From positions 1 through 42,004 of the forward strand of contig JAEUQF010000295.1 in NCBI GenBank assembly GCA_016789745.1: a stretch of DNA of 42,004 bases, read 5' to 3'. How positions within the stretch are numbered: the stretch's first letter is position 1; every line of letters begins with the position of its first letter. Shown here piece by piece: positions 9,000 to 17,352 of the stretch. A model generated the notes under the pieces. It made no database searches. It was not told where the DNA came from and saw only the letters and a program-made list of their open reading frames with translations. The stretch comes from Bryobacterales bacterium (GTDB lineage Bacteria > Acidobacteriota > Terriglobia > Bryobacterales > Bryobacteraceae). A program made the translations under genes and the position numbers.

Positions 9000-9656
9000 C
9001 TAGTCGAGCAGGCCGGCACGAAGCGCCTTACTGACAGCTTCCGACTTCGTATGCACGTGCAGCTTCTCGTAGATGCTGCGAATGTGATTGCGAACCGTAT
9101 TCAGCGCGATCCCCATCTGGCCCGCGGCGTTGAGGTAGCTATATCCCTGGGAGAGAAGGCCGAGCAGCTTCGTCTCCTGCGCCGTCAGTTGCGTTTCCGC
9201 TTCGATACGCACGGCCGTCTTGCGGAAAAGGGTGATAATCTGGCTCGCGATCTCCGGCGACATGGGGGATCCGCCCTGGTGAGCCTGTCGGATGGACTCC
9301 AGCAGACGGTCCGAAGAGATATTCTTTAGCAGGTACCCGCAGGCGCCGTTGCAGATGGAGAGAAATACCGGGCGGCGGTCTGCGACAACTGTCAGCATCA
9401 CGATCTGGAGACCGGGAAAACGTTCGGAGAAGCGGCCGGCACACTCATCGCCGGACATACCCGGCAGGCCGACATCGAGCAGGAGGACGTCCGGACGGGC
9501 GCGGAGGCGGCGCAAGCCTTCTTCGGCGGACGAGAACGCACCGGCGCAGTGGAAGCCGTCGGCGCCATCAATCAGCATGCGAAGGCCCTCGCGCGTAGCC
9601 GCATCGTCTTCAATCAACGCAACCCGAATCGTCTCCATTCCCGTGACCTCCGGCAT
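9000..9656 (-). CDS. NarL/FixJ-type response regulator with LuxR HTH
   Basis: A 218-residue response regulator. The receiver has the acidic cluster EDD (16-18), phospho-acceptor D61 (LLLDVGLPG), T89 and K111. The C-terminal domain begins near residue 153 (LTAQETKLLGLLSQGYSY) and carries a LuxR-type recognition helix (NTVRNHIRSIYEKLHVHTK). Its ATG shares one base with the stop of the sensor kinase gene (TGATG), so the two are translationally coupled. An internal Met at residue 7 is an alternative start. It is the likely phosphorylation target of the kinase at 9656-12604; target promoters are unknown. Confidence 0.93.
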   Translation of the reverse strand: MPEVTGMETIRVALIEDDAATREGLRMLIDGADGFHCAGAFSSAEEGLRRLRARPDVLLLDVGLPGMSGDECAGRFSERFPGLQIVMLTVVADRRPVFLSICNGACGYLLKNISSDRLLESIRQAHQGGSPMSPEIASQIITLFRKTAVRIEAETQLTAQETKLLGLLSQGYSYLNAAGQMGIALNTVRNHIRSIYEKLHVHTKSEAVSKALRAGLLD

Positions 9657-12604
9657 CAGGCGGCCCCAGTCAGGGGAAACCGCAACGACACTTCGGTTCC
9701 GCCCCCCGGAGTGGAGGTGACTTCGAGCCGGCCACCCAGTTGCACGGCCCGGTTGTGCATACTGCTGAGACCTCGCCCCCGGACTCCGACGGGAATCCCG
9801 CTGCCGTCGTCCTTGATACGGGCGTGCAAGGCGGCGGCGTCAAGCTCGATGCGGAGTTCGGCTGTCTGACACTGGGAATGGCGCACGATGTTATGAATTG
9901 CTTCCTTGAAAATTAAAAGCAGATGCCGTCTTTGGGCTAGTGACAGGGTGAGTTCCGTGGAGACAGGCGGCGCCTGAAAGCTCCATTGAATCGACTTGGC
10001 ATCAAAGACATCGGAGGCGAAACGCCGGATCCGCGCCACCACGTCGGGCAGCGTGTCCTGCCGCGGGTCGATGGCCCATACGATGTCGTTCATCCTTTCC
10101 ATGACGTCCCGGGCCGACGTTGCGATCTGGTCGATCACCGGCGAATGCTCCGGGGCGCCAAGCTGCGCGCGCAGCACGTCGCTGAGCACCGAAATGCGCG
10201 CGAGGCTGGAACCGATATCGTCGTGGAGGTCGGTTGCGATCACCGAGCGCGTGCGCTCAATCGCCAGTTTACGTTGGAGGACAAGAATGTGGATCCAATA
10301 TCCGGCCCCAAGCAAGGCCGCCGCCGCAAGCGCTAGGAACCACCAGCGCTGCCAGACCGGCGGGGCCACCGAGAACCGCACGCGAGCGGGCCTGGAACCG
10401 GCAGTCCCGTCCGGGGAAACGCCGCGAATCAGCAGTTCGTAAACACCGGGAGTGACCGAGAGGAAGACATTGCGCACAGTGGAAGGAGCGGACCATTCGG
10501 CATCCACTCCGGAAAGCAGAGTCTGATAACGAAGATCGTGGCGGAAGCCGCCGAATTCCACCAGGATCTGGCGCTGGGAAGTCTCCAACGAGAGACGCGC
10601 TGGTTCGAGCTCACCGAGATCGGAGATGGGTTGCCGCTCGCCGTTGACGTGTATGGAATGGATCAGGATCGAAGTTTCCGGCGCCGGATCTTCGCGCGGA
10701 ATGATACGGCAGAGTCCCTGATCGCCGCCAAACCAAAGCGCGCCGTGGCGGTCGCGAAATGCTACTCGGAGTTTTCCCGAGATCATACCGTCCGCCGTTG
10801 TTAAGCGCCGTAATTGAAGCCGCGGCGGCTGCCCGGGGTCCAGGCTGTCGACCGATCCTGCGCCGGCAGCGTAGATTCGGCCGTGCAGGTCCTCTGCCAA
10901 GGCGGATACGAAATCACCAGACAAGCCCGAAGACCGGTCATAGGCCGTGAAGACCGGTGCATCGGCCTGAAGGTCGTCCACCCGAAGCACGCCTTGGCTG
11001 GCGGTTCCTATCCACAGGCGGCCGCGACGGTCTAGGAGCAACGCGCGTACACCGTGTTCGGGAGCCCCCGCCGCTTTTCCTGAGAACTGATCGAAGCGTC
11101 CGTTGCGATAGCGAAGCAGACCGCCGTTCAGCAGCCCGATCCAGATCTGGCCGTGCTGGTCCTCCACGAAGCACGAAGCGGCCGTCGTGGCGTCCTTTAG
11201 GGATGGAAGCCCGTCGGCTTCCGTGAAACTGCGGAAGCGACCGGTGGCCGGATCACGGCGAAAGAGCCCGTTATTGGAAACTTCGTAGATGCTGGCCCAA
11301 ATGGCTCCGCCTCTTTCCTCAAAAACTCTCGACACGCTTCCCGCGCGGAGGTTTGCGGCGAGTGTGGGCCGGGACAGCAAGCCGGCTTCGTAGTGAAGCA
11401 ATCCGCGGCCAGTCGCCAGCCACCATTCTCCCGCGCGGGAATTGACGGCAATCTGCGACCAACTCCATCCCCACAGGTGACCGTCAGGACTAGCGGGCCG
11501 GACGGGATGAAATCGCAACCCGTCGAAGCGGTTCACGGCGTACTCGTCCGCGTCTTTGGTGATCACGATCATCTCGCCCTTTTTGTCTTCCATGATCGCC
11601 CACACCTTGCGAACGAGGAGGCCATCGGCCTCCGTGAATTGGGAGAAACCCGTACCCGGCAGGCGTGCGGCCCCCCCTCCATCGGTGCCCAACCAGAGGC
11701 TGCCTTGGGAATCGGTTGCCAGGGACTCCAGAGGCAAACTGCGGATCGCGTGGTCCAACTCCAGGGCTTGCCATTTTCCGGAGGGCAGCAGACGCGCGAG
11801 TCCCCGGAATGTGGCCGCCCAAACCGAGCCCTGCCAGAACCGGACATCGGTCACGTACTCACTCGGAAGACCGTCTGCTCGGCCGTAGCGCACCGCCACT
11901 CGAGCGTCGCCGAGTTCATCGTCGACCGCAAATTGCAAGAGTTCGGTTTGCGTGGCCGCCCATATCGCGGACGGAGTTTCATTCACCGTGACGAAATAGT
12001 CGTCTTGAAAGCCCTCGGCCCTGCTCCATCGATTAAATTTGTCGTCATGGAATCGATAGAGGCCGGAAAATGTCGCTGCCCAAACGGCGCCGTGGCGATC
12101 CTTCAACAACCGGCGTACCGCCATGGAGCGTCCGGAGGGGTCGGGCTTGACACCAGGAACGGGCTCCCAAGCACTTCCCTCTTTGCGCCGCCATAAGCCG
12201 CGCTCGGTTCCGCACCACAGCACTCCGTCTTGCTGCAATAGAGCGTGAATCTCGCCCAACCCCGGCGATTCACAGCGGAATCGCCGCTTCCCGCCTTGTG
12301 GATCAAACAAACACAAGTGTTCCTTGGCAGCAATCCAGTAGGCGCCATCCGACCGCTCGATGATGTCGTAAATGCGATCGGATGGCAGTCCGTCCGCTTT
12401 TGTAAAGGAATGGAAGCTGTTGCCATCGAATCGGGTAAGACCCTCCGAGTGAGGAAACCAGACGTACCCTTTGGAATCCGCCAGGATTCGCGGCACCGTC
12501 CCCGCGGGAAGTCCGTCGCGAACGGACAGCACAACCATGGGTAATTGCTCTCCCCATCCGAAGGAGACCAGCAGGGAGACCAACAATTGGACCATGTGGA
12601 ACAC
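9656..12604 (-). CDS. Reg_prop/Y_Y_Y sensor histidine kinase (HisKA_3 type)
   Basis: A 982-residue membrane sensor. A signal-like helix (about 4-18) is followed by a long periplasmic beta-propeller region (about 25-640) with repeated two-component-propeller units such as ILADSKGYVWF, DGLPSDRI and LWLGT. A Y_Y_Y domain (about 680-748) and one membrane helix (753-777) come next. The cytoplasmic kinase has H794 in TDLHDDIGSS (HisKA_3), N905 in the N box (EAIHNIVRHS), a DDGSGIP loop (932-938) and a terminal GGG. It pairs with the LuxR-type regulator just downstream. The start shown is GTG; an ATG three codons later is equally plausible, and neither has a clear ribosome site. The nearest upstream genes on this strand are the quinoprotein operon, so it could be read from that promoter. 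Confidence 0.93.
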   Translation of the reverse strand: MFHMVQLLVSLLVSFGWGEQLPMVVLSVRDGLPAGTVPRILADSKGYVWFPHSEGLTRFDGNSFHSFTKADGLPSDRIYDIIERSDGAYWIAAKEHLCLFDPQGGKRRFRCESPGLGEIHALLQQDGVLWCGTERGLWRRKEGSAWEPVPGVKPDPSGRSMAVRRLLKDRHGAVWAATFSGLYRFHDDKFNRWSRAEGFQDDYFVTVNETPSAIWAATQTELLQFAVDDELGDARVAVRYGRADGLPSEYVTDVRFWQGSVWAATFRGLARLLPSGKWQALELDHAIRSLPLESLATDSQGSLWLGTDGGGAARLPGTGFSQFTEADGLLVRKVWAIMEDKKGEMIVITKDADEYAVNRFDGLRFHPVRPASPDGHLWGWSWSQIAVNSRAGEWWLATGRGLLHYEAGLLSRPTLAANLRAGSVSRVFEERGGAIWASIYEVSNNGLFRRDPATGRFRSFTEADGLPSLKDATTAASCFVEDQHGQIWIGLLNGGLLRYRNGRFDQFSGKAAGAPEHGVRALLLDRRGRLWIGTASQGVLRVDDLQADAPVFTAYDRSSGLSGDFVSALAEDLHGRIYAAGAGSVDSLDPGQPPRLQLRRLTTADGMISGKLRVAFRDRHGALWFGGDQGLCRIIPREDPAPETSILIHSIHVNGERQPISDLGELEPARLSLETSQRQILVEFGGFRHDLRYQTLLSGVDAEWSAPSTVRNVFLSVTPGVYELLIRGVSPDGTAGSRPARVRFSVAPPVWQRWWFLALAAAALLGAGYWIHILVLQRKLAIERTRSVIATDLHDDIGSSLARISVLSDVLRAQLGAPEHSPVIDQIATSARDVMERMNDIVWAIDPRQDTLPDVVARIRRFASDVFDAKSIQWSFQAPPVSTELTLSLAQRRHLLLIFKEAIHNIVRHSQCQTAELRIELDAAALHARIKDDGSGIPVGVRGRGLSSMHNRAVQLGGRLEVTSTPGGGTEVSLRFPLTGAA

Positions 12605-12728
12605 AGTTTATTCCAATCATCTGGTATACACTCTGCCGCCACGCGGGGCAATAAGGACTGTCAGGCCCACAACCCGACTTGGCAGCCGGCTGCTGATTAA
12701 GCTCGAAGAAACGAGCCTTGGATGGGCG

Positions 12729-12810
12729 TGCCACCCGCGACGGGAAAGGTAGGCCGCCGTCACCATCCCGTTATGCCCACCGGCACGATCACATCGTAAC
12801 GTTGTGCCAC
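12729..12810 (-). pseudogene. Truncated 5' remnant of the CrtI-like FAD oxidoreductase
   Basis: Read on the minus strand from the GTG at 12810, this fragment matches the first codons of the gene at 5556-7136 (AQRYDVIV), then suffers a 4-base deletion, then continues in another frame as AGGHNGMVTAAYLSRRGW (compare GGGHNGLVTAGYLARAG). Similarity ends after about 27 codons. It starts nine bases after the quinoprotein stop, the position a downstream operon gene would have. It is non-functional. Confidence 0.8.
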
Positions 12811-12871
12811 TGATTCGGCTATGGCAGGCCGAAGCAGAGAATGTTCGGCCCGGCGGCGAAGGCAAGGTACT
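12732..12871. repeat. Decayed direct repeat, copy B (quinoprotein-end / FAD-oxidoreductase-start junction)
   Basis: The partner of the repeat at 7062-7211, same orientation, about 5.7 kb apart. Here the quinoprotein end is intact and the FAD-oxidoreductase start is broken: relative to copy A four bases are missing within the dinucleotide-binding codons and the ribosome-site segment before the GTG is lost. Confidence 0.8.
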
Positions 12872-15104
12872 GCCTGCCACCGGCCATAAACGTCATGGGA
12901 GAAGAACGCCAGCTATGGCCGTCGCCCAGCGCCGCGGAGGCGTTGGTCTGGATATGCCACAGGTCCTTGCCGGTCTTGGCATCCACGGCACCCAGCACGC
13001 CACTGTCTTCACCAAAGAAGATGACGCCGCCGGTGGAGAGCACGCCGCCCCAGCTATCGGCCGACCCGATCTGCGGCACCTCCCACTCGCGCTTGCCGGT
13101 CTCGATATTCAGCGCGCGCAGCACCATGTAGCCGGGCTCTTTCTGGAACTCCTTCTGTTGATAGGCGGGCGGCTTCACGTAGACGCCGCAGTCTTCGCGG
13201 GCCATCAGGTAGAAGAGGTTTGTCGAAGGGTTGAAGGCCATCGACGGCCAGTTGGTCGCCCCTAAAACATTCGGGCATACCAATGTTCCGGCGTTAGTGG
13301 GCTCCTTGCCGGGGATGAGGATCGGCCGCCCATCGTTACCGATGCCTTTCGCCCACGTCATGCGGTCGACAAACGGCACGCCCAGCAGCAGTTCGCCGTT
13401 CGTGCGGTCCAGCACGTAGAGGAAGCCATTGCGATTGGCCTGGATCAGCAGTTTGCGGTCACGGCCCTTGTACTTCGTGTTCACCAGCAGAGGCGTCTGG
13501 CCGGCATCCCAATCATAGAGGTCATGGGGCACGAACTGGTAGTGCCACTTCAGCTTGCCCGTGGTGGCATCGAGGGCAATCACCGATCCGCTGTAGAGGT
13601 TGTCGCCTTTCCGCTGGTCACCGTTGTAGGCCGGGTAGGGATTACCGGTGCCCCAGAACACGAGATTTGTTTCCGGATCGAAGGTGCCAGTCATCCAGGT
13701 GGCTCCGCCGCCGCCGAACTGTTCGAGCGCGGTGCCCTGCCACGTTTCCGATAGCGGCTCGCCGGGCTTGGGAACCGTGTAGAAGCGCCACACCCGTTCG
13801 CCGGTGGAGGCCTTGTAGGCATCCAAAAAACCGCGCATGCCCATATCGCCGCCGGAGATGCCGGCCACCACCAGGTCATTCACCACCAGGGGCGCCGCCG
13901 TGTTGCCCATGTTACGATTCACGGGCATGTCTTCGGTCATGGTGCGCTCCCACAACAGCGCGCCCGTGACGCGATGCAGCGCCAGCAGGTGCGCATTGTC
14001 GGTGACCAGAAAGACGCGGTCGCCCAACACGGCCACACCGCGATTCGTGCCTTTGGCTGGGTCGCCGCGCGATTCGCCGGACATCGGCCGCTGGTAGTGC
14101 CACAGTGTGCGGCCATGGCGGGCATCGAGCGCGAAGACCTGGTTCGGCCCGGTGACGTACATCACGCCATCCACCACCACGGGCGTCACTTCCAGCGTGT
14201 TGTGGTTGATGGGGAACACCCACTTGAGAACGAGGTTCTTTACGGTGTCCGCGTTGATCTGGGTGAGGTCCGCGTGGCGGTTACCGGTGAGCGGGCCGTG
14301 ATAGGTGGGCCACTCGCCGGGCTTGGGATTGGCGATGTCAGCGAACTTCGGGCCGCCTTCCTTTTCGAAGGTAGCGCCGTTCGCGCCGACGGCAGGCCCG
14401 GTGAGTCCGCTCAGGTAGGCCAGCAGATCGCGGCACTCGCCCTCACTGCACTTCGCGGCCGGCATGGCGGAACCGGGGATGGCTTCCTTGCTGGCGACCT
14501 CGGCGGCGGAGAAGGAGTGAAAGCGGCCGGCGAAATCCTGCACCTGCACGTTGTAGCGGCTCTCATTGCGGACAAAGCCGCGCACGGTCTGCCCATTGGC
14601 TAAACGCAGACTGGCGCGCGCATAGCCCGGCTTGATCTTGGCCCCGGGCTTCATTACCGCTTCCTGCAACTCCGGCACGGTCATCTCGCGGCCGAGCATG
14701 GACAGGTCGGGTCCCACGGCATTGCCCTTGCCCAGCGCCATATGGCACTTCGCGCAGCCGCCTTGTCCGAAAAAATAGCGCTCGCCCGCGGCACGGTCGC
14801 CCGCCACCTGCGCTTCGGCGGCCGGGGCACTGAAGCCGCGCACCACACGCGTAACGGCCTCCAACTCCGCAGGCGGCAGTTTGCCGAACGCCGGCATGCC
14901 GCGCGCCGGAACACCGTCGCGGATGACGGCACGCAGTTGTTCATAGGACTGCGCACGGACGCGCCGGCTCTTGACCAGATCCGGCCCGCGCTCGGTGCCG
15001 CGCCCATCGGTGGCATGGCACACCGCGCACTGCGATTGGAACAACTGCGGGCCATCCTGGGCCCAGGCCGCGAAGGCCATCAGAAGAAGAAGGGAATGCC
15101 GCAT
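12819..15104 (-). CDS. PQQ-dependent (quinoprotein) dehydrogenase with two N-terminal c-type heme sites
   Basis: A 761-residue exported protein (signal MRHSLLLLMAFAAWA). Two cytochrome c segments come first, with CAVCH (26-30) and CAKCH (117-121). A small beta domain follows, then from about residue 260 the eight-bladed quinoprotein propeller of alcohol/sugar dehydrogenases (GTGNPYPAYN 486-495, SVIALDATTGKLKWHYQ). The active-site stretch reads PHDLYDWDAG, giving D531-W-D533. In methanol-type enzymes the first Asp is catalytic and an Asp two residues later marks lanthanide-binding forms. The vicinal disulfide CC typical of methanol dehydrogenase was not seen. It oxidises an unknown alcohol or sugar in the periplasm and passes electrons to its own hemes. 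It follows the CBM9-like gene by 27 bases on the same strand. Confidence 0.9.
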   Translation of the reverse strand: MRHSLLLLMAFAAWAQDGPQLFQSQCAVCHATDGRGTERGPDLVKSRRVRAQSYEQLRAVIRDGVPARGMPAFGKLPPAELEAVTRVVRGFSAPAAEAQVAGDRAAGERYFFGQGGCAKCHMALGKGNAVGPDLSMLGREMTVPELQEAVMKPGAKIKPGYARASLRLANGQTVRGFVRNESRYNVQVQDFAGRFHSFSAAEVASKEAIPGSAMPAAKCSEGECRDLLAYLSGLTGPAVGANGATFEKEGGPKFADIANPKPGEWPTYHGPLTGNRHADLTQINADTVKNLVLKWVFPINHNTLEVTPVVVDGVMYVTGPNQVFALDARHGRTLWHYQRPMSGESRGDPAKGTNRGVAVLGDRVFLVTDNAHLLALHRVTGALLWERTMTEDMPVNRNMGNTAAPLVVNDLVVAGISGGDMGMRGFLDAYKASTGERVWRFYTVPKPGEPLSETWQGTALEQFGGGGATWMTGTFDPETNLVFWGTGNPYPAYNGDQRKGDNLYSGSVIALDATTGKLKWHYQFVPHDLYDWDAGQTPLLVNTKYKGRDRKLLIQANRNGFLYVLDRTNGELLLGVPFVDRMTWAKGIGNDGRPILIPGKEPTNAGTLVCPNVLGATNWPSMAFNPSTNLFYLMAREDCGVYVKPPAYQQKEFQKEPGYMVLRALNIETGKREWEVPQIGSADSWGGVLSTGGVIFFGEDSGVLGAVDAKTGKDLWHIQTNASAALGDGHSWRSSPMTFMAGGRQYLAFAAGPNILCFGLP

Positions 15105-15131
15105 GGCTAAAGGTTGATTGTAGCCGGGCGG

Positions 15132-15926
15132 CTACTTCGACTTCCGCTCGACGGGCGCCAGTGGCCCGGCCAGTTCCATCACGCCCCAAGTGGAATCATC
15201 GTCGCCGGTGCCATAGATCAGGAAATGGCCGCCGTAATCGCCGCCATCGGGATCGCAATGCACGATCTCCATGCCGTAGCGGTCGCCGATCTTCGGTGCG
15301 GTCCAGGCGGGGGTGCTGGCGCCGAGCGTGGGTTTCATCGCGACGCGGGCCTCCAGGACAAAGTCTCCAGAGCCGGGCTTTCGTTTCAGAGCCCAGGTGA
15401 CGGCGTTCTTCGGTAATGGCTCTTCGATGTATTTCTTTCCCGGCGCCCCGTGCCGCCACCATGCCGCGTAGTCGGGCTTCTTGTCATCAATGACGAAGCA
15501 GAAGGCATTGTCGCCCTCGCCGAAGTTCTGCCCGCGAGCCTGACGCGGAGCTTCGATGAACCAGCAGATGGAGTCTTTGTAGTACCAGCGCTTGGGCTCA
15601 TGTGCGGGATCGGAGACGTCGTTGACGTTGTCCTTCACCTCGGCACCCAGGTAGAGGTACGTGTCATCCCAAGCCGTGTAGTAGCGGGCGGCCAGGTCCT
15701 CTTCGGGACGCGGTTCGTTGCCGTGATCGGTTAACCGATTGCGCGCCGGGTCATACCAGGGCGATCGGCGCAGCCTATGGATATCCCACACACCATCGGT
15801 GAACGCGGCGTCGCGCCATTCAGCGAGATTGCCGTCAATCACGGCGGGCTTCTCTAAACGAGGCACCATCATCTGGGCTGGCGCCGTCATGGCTGCCCAT
15901 AGCCCAATTAGCAATAGGTTCCGCAC
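15132..15926 (-). CDS. Secreted CBM9-like carbohydrate-binding protein
   Basis: Taken from a GTG at 15926, which gives a clean signal peptide (RNLLLIGLWAAMTAPAQ) and a 264-residue product; the open frame extends upstream to 16070, but that part overlaps the preceding gene and reads like noise. The mature domain has the family-9 carbohydrate-binding/DOMON-like pattern (VIDGNLAEWRDAAF, WDDTYLYLGAEVKDNV, then a C-terminal DRYGMEIVHCDPDGG). Such domains bind sugars or heme; no CxxCH is present. It starts 13 bases after the stop of the gene at 15940-16941 and precedes the quinoprotein, suggesting a periplasmic sugar-oxidation function for the group (inference). Confidence 0.75.
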   Translation of the reverse strand: MRNLLLIGLWAAMTAPAQMMVPRLEKPAVIDGNLAEWRDAAFTDGVWDIHRLRRSPWYDPARNRLTDHGNEPRPEEDLAARYYTAWDDTYLYLGAEVKDNVNDVSDPAHEPKRWYYKDSICWFIEAPRQARGQNFGEGDNAFCFVIDDKKPDYAAWWRHGAPGKKYIEEPLPKNAVTWALKRKPGSGDFVLEARVAMKPTLGASTPAWTAPKIGDRYGMEIVHCDPDGGDYGGHFLIYGTGDDDSTWGVMELAGPLAPVERKSK

Positions 15927-15939
15927 CGCTATGAAGGTA

Positions 15940-16941
15940 TCACGGCGCCCGGGTTTCGAACACCACGCCACCCACCTGCTCCTGTCTTCCCAAGCGGAAG
16001 ACACGAGCCTTGGCGATGTCGCGTGTTCCCGGCACGAGCCACTGAGGCGGCTCTGGAATCCCAGTCCCATAGCCCATCACCAGGTCTGCTACCGGAACGG
16101 GGAAGAAACGATAGTAGCCGGGCTGTGACGATACCTCCCGATAGGGTACGGCGAGCCACTGGAGGGAGCCGTCCGGACGCTTCCACCAGAGCGCCACCGG
16201 CTTGGCCGCTGGCATGCCGTCGGGCCCGCGCACTTGAAAGGTGATCGAAGCCGTGGTGGATGCCGACCCGTAAACGCGCGCACAGCGGCCGGCGGCCAGC
16301 GGGCGTGTATCGGGCCGGAGCACTTCCATCGGATCCCATCCCTCCTTCTCGAACGCGACGCGAAATTCGCCGGGCGGCAGGTCTCTCACGCGGTAGCTGC
16401 CATCGGCGGCGGTGTGCGTCCGCCAACTGCGATCGCCCATGGTCACCGTTACCCGTACATCTGGCAACGGCGCATAGAAGGTACTCGAAAGGCTTTTGTC
16501 GAAGTTCTGGACCACGCGGCCCTCAATCCACCCTGTCGTTGGCAACTCGCCCTTTGCATACTGGCGCAGGTAGACCAACTCCGGATCGTCGTCGCTCGTA
16601 AGCGTTCGGCCACTTAAAAACATATGCGAGTAGAAGAAGGTGCCCGGCAGCCGCGAGTCGAACCCGGTGCCGATCAGAAGGTCGGCATTGCCTCGTTCCT
16701 CGGCATCGGTTACGAGCGTAACTTCGCGGGTATCGGCCGGCAAGCCCTTGAAGATTTCCAGAACCTGCGCCCGATACCGAAAAGATCGCCCGTTCGGGGC
16801 CGAAGCGCCATCCAACAACTTCGCCCGAAAGACGACATCCGGACCATCTACCCATTCGCACACCTGCGGCCGGTCACCCCACACCCACGACACCGCCCAA
16901 CCCGGCGACACCAGCGTCAACAACGTGAGGAACAACACCAT
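15940..16941 (-). CDS. Secreted protein with NTR-like N-terminus and carboxypeptidase-regulatory-like domain
   Basis: A 333-residue exported protein (signal MVLFLTLLTLVSPGWA). The first 150 residues carry a Cys-containing beta region (VCEWVDGPDVVFRAKL, RYRAQVLEIFKG, VTLVTDAE) that resembles tissue-inhibitor/netrin-like modules. Residues about 155-215 form a regulatory beta-sandwich (WIEGRVVQNFD, THTAADGSYRVRDLPPGEFRVAF). The remainder is a second beta domain (SITFQVRGPDGMPA). No catalytic motif is seen. It is the first gene of the minus-strand group leading to the quinoprotein and is divergent from the PadR gene at 17020. Confidence 0.7.
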   Translation of the reverse strand: MVLFLTLLTLVSPGWAVSWVWGDRPQVCEWVDGPDVVFRAKLLDGASAPNGRSFRYRAQVLEIFKGLPADTREVTLVTDAEERGNADLLIGTGFDSRLPGTFFYSHMFLSGRTLTSDDDPELVYLRQYAKGELPTTGWIEGRVVQNFDKSLSSTFYAPLPDVRVTVTMGDRSWRTHTAADGSYRVRDLPPGEFRVAFEKEGWDPMEVLRPDTRPLAAGRCARVYGSASTTASITFQVRGPDGMPAAKPVALWWKRPDGSLQWLAVPYREVSSQPGYYRFFPVPVADLVMGYGTGIPEPPQWLVPGTRDIAKARVFRLGRQEQVGGVVFETRAP

Positions 16942-16974
16942 GCTCCGATCCTACTCCAATCTCGCGTCCGCCTC

Positions 16975-17010
16975 TTGACAGGAATACTCAGCCAGCTACA
17001 TACTTAGCTG
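16975..17010 (+). promoter_or_regulatory. Promoter with inverted-repeat operator for the padR-permease pair
   Basis: A consensus -35 TTGACA lies at 16975-16980, followed 18 bases later by CATACT (16999-17004). That -10 is the exact centre of a perfect inverted repeat, CAGCTA (16993-16998) and TAGCTG (17005-17010). The repeat ends nine bases before the PadR ATG, as expected for autorepression by PadR blocking polymerase. Repeat and -35 are seen directly; the binding is inferred. Confidence 0.6.
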
Positions 17011-17019
17011 TCTGAGCAA

Positions 17020-17349
17020 ATGCCCAAACCCGACTCGCTGCAAGGCTCCCTCGACCTCCTCGTTCTCAAGATTCTCTCGCGCCGCCCGCGCCTGCATGGC
17101 TACGCCATCATGGCCGCCATCGGCGAGATGTCCGAAGAGGTGCTGAAAGTGGAGGAGGGCTCGCTCTACCCCGCCCTGCATCGCATGGAGGAAGCCGGCT
17201 GGATCCGCGCCAAGTGGATCACGAAAGAAAACGGCCGCCGCGCGCGCATCTATGAAGTGACCGCGGCCGGCACGAAGCAACTGGAAGCGGAAGAGTCCCG
17301 CTGGCAAGCCGTCACCGGCGCCGTGAACCGTGTTCTGAAGATGGCCTAA
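17020..17349 (+). CDS. PadR-family transcriptional repressor
   Basis: A 109-residue winged-helix regulator, the usual size for the short PadR class. It shows LQGSLDLLVLKILSRRPRLH in the first helices and the diagnostic GSLYPALHRMEEAGWI (about residues 47-62), then the wing (RRARIYEVTAAG). The permease gene starts three bases after its stop, so they are one operon. The inverted repeat over its promoter is the probable target. Sequence and layout mirror the PadR at 23009-23341, so the two are paralogues. The inducing ligand is unknown. Confidence 0.93.
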   Translation: MPKPDSLQGSLDLLVLKILSRRPRLHGYAIMAAIGEMSEEVLKVEEGSLYPALHRMEEAGWIRAKWITKENGRRARIYEVTAAGTKQLEAEESRWQAVTGAVNRVLKMA

Positions 17350-17352
17350 CGT

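Noticed and set aside
8337..9329. A plus-strand frame overlapping the HExxH gene and the response regulator
   Set aside because: It overlaps two supported genes in other frames and has no motif of its own.
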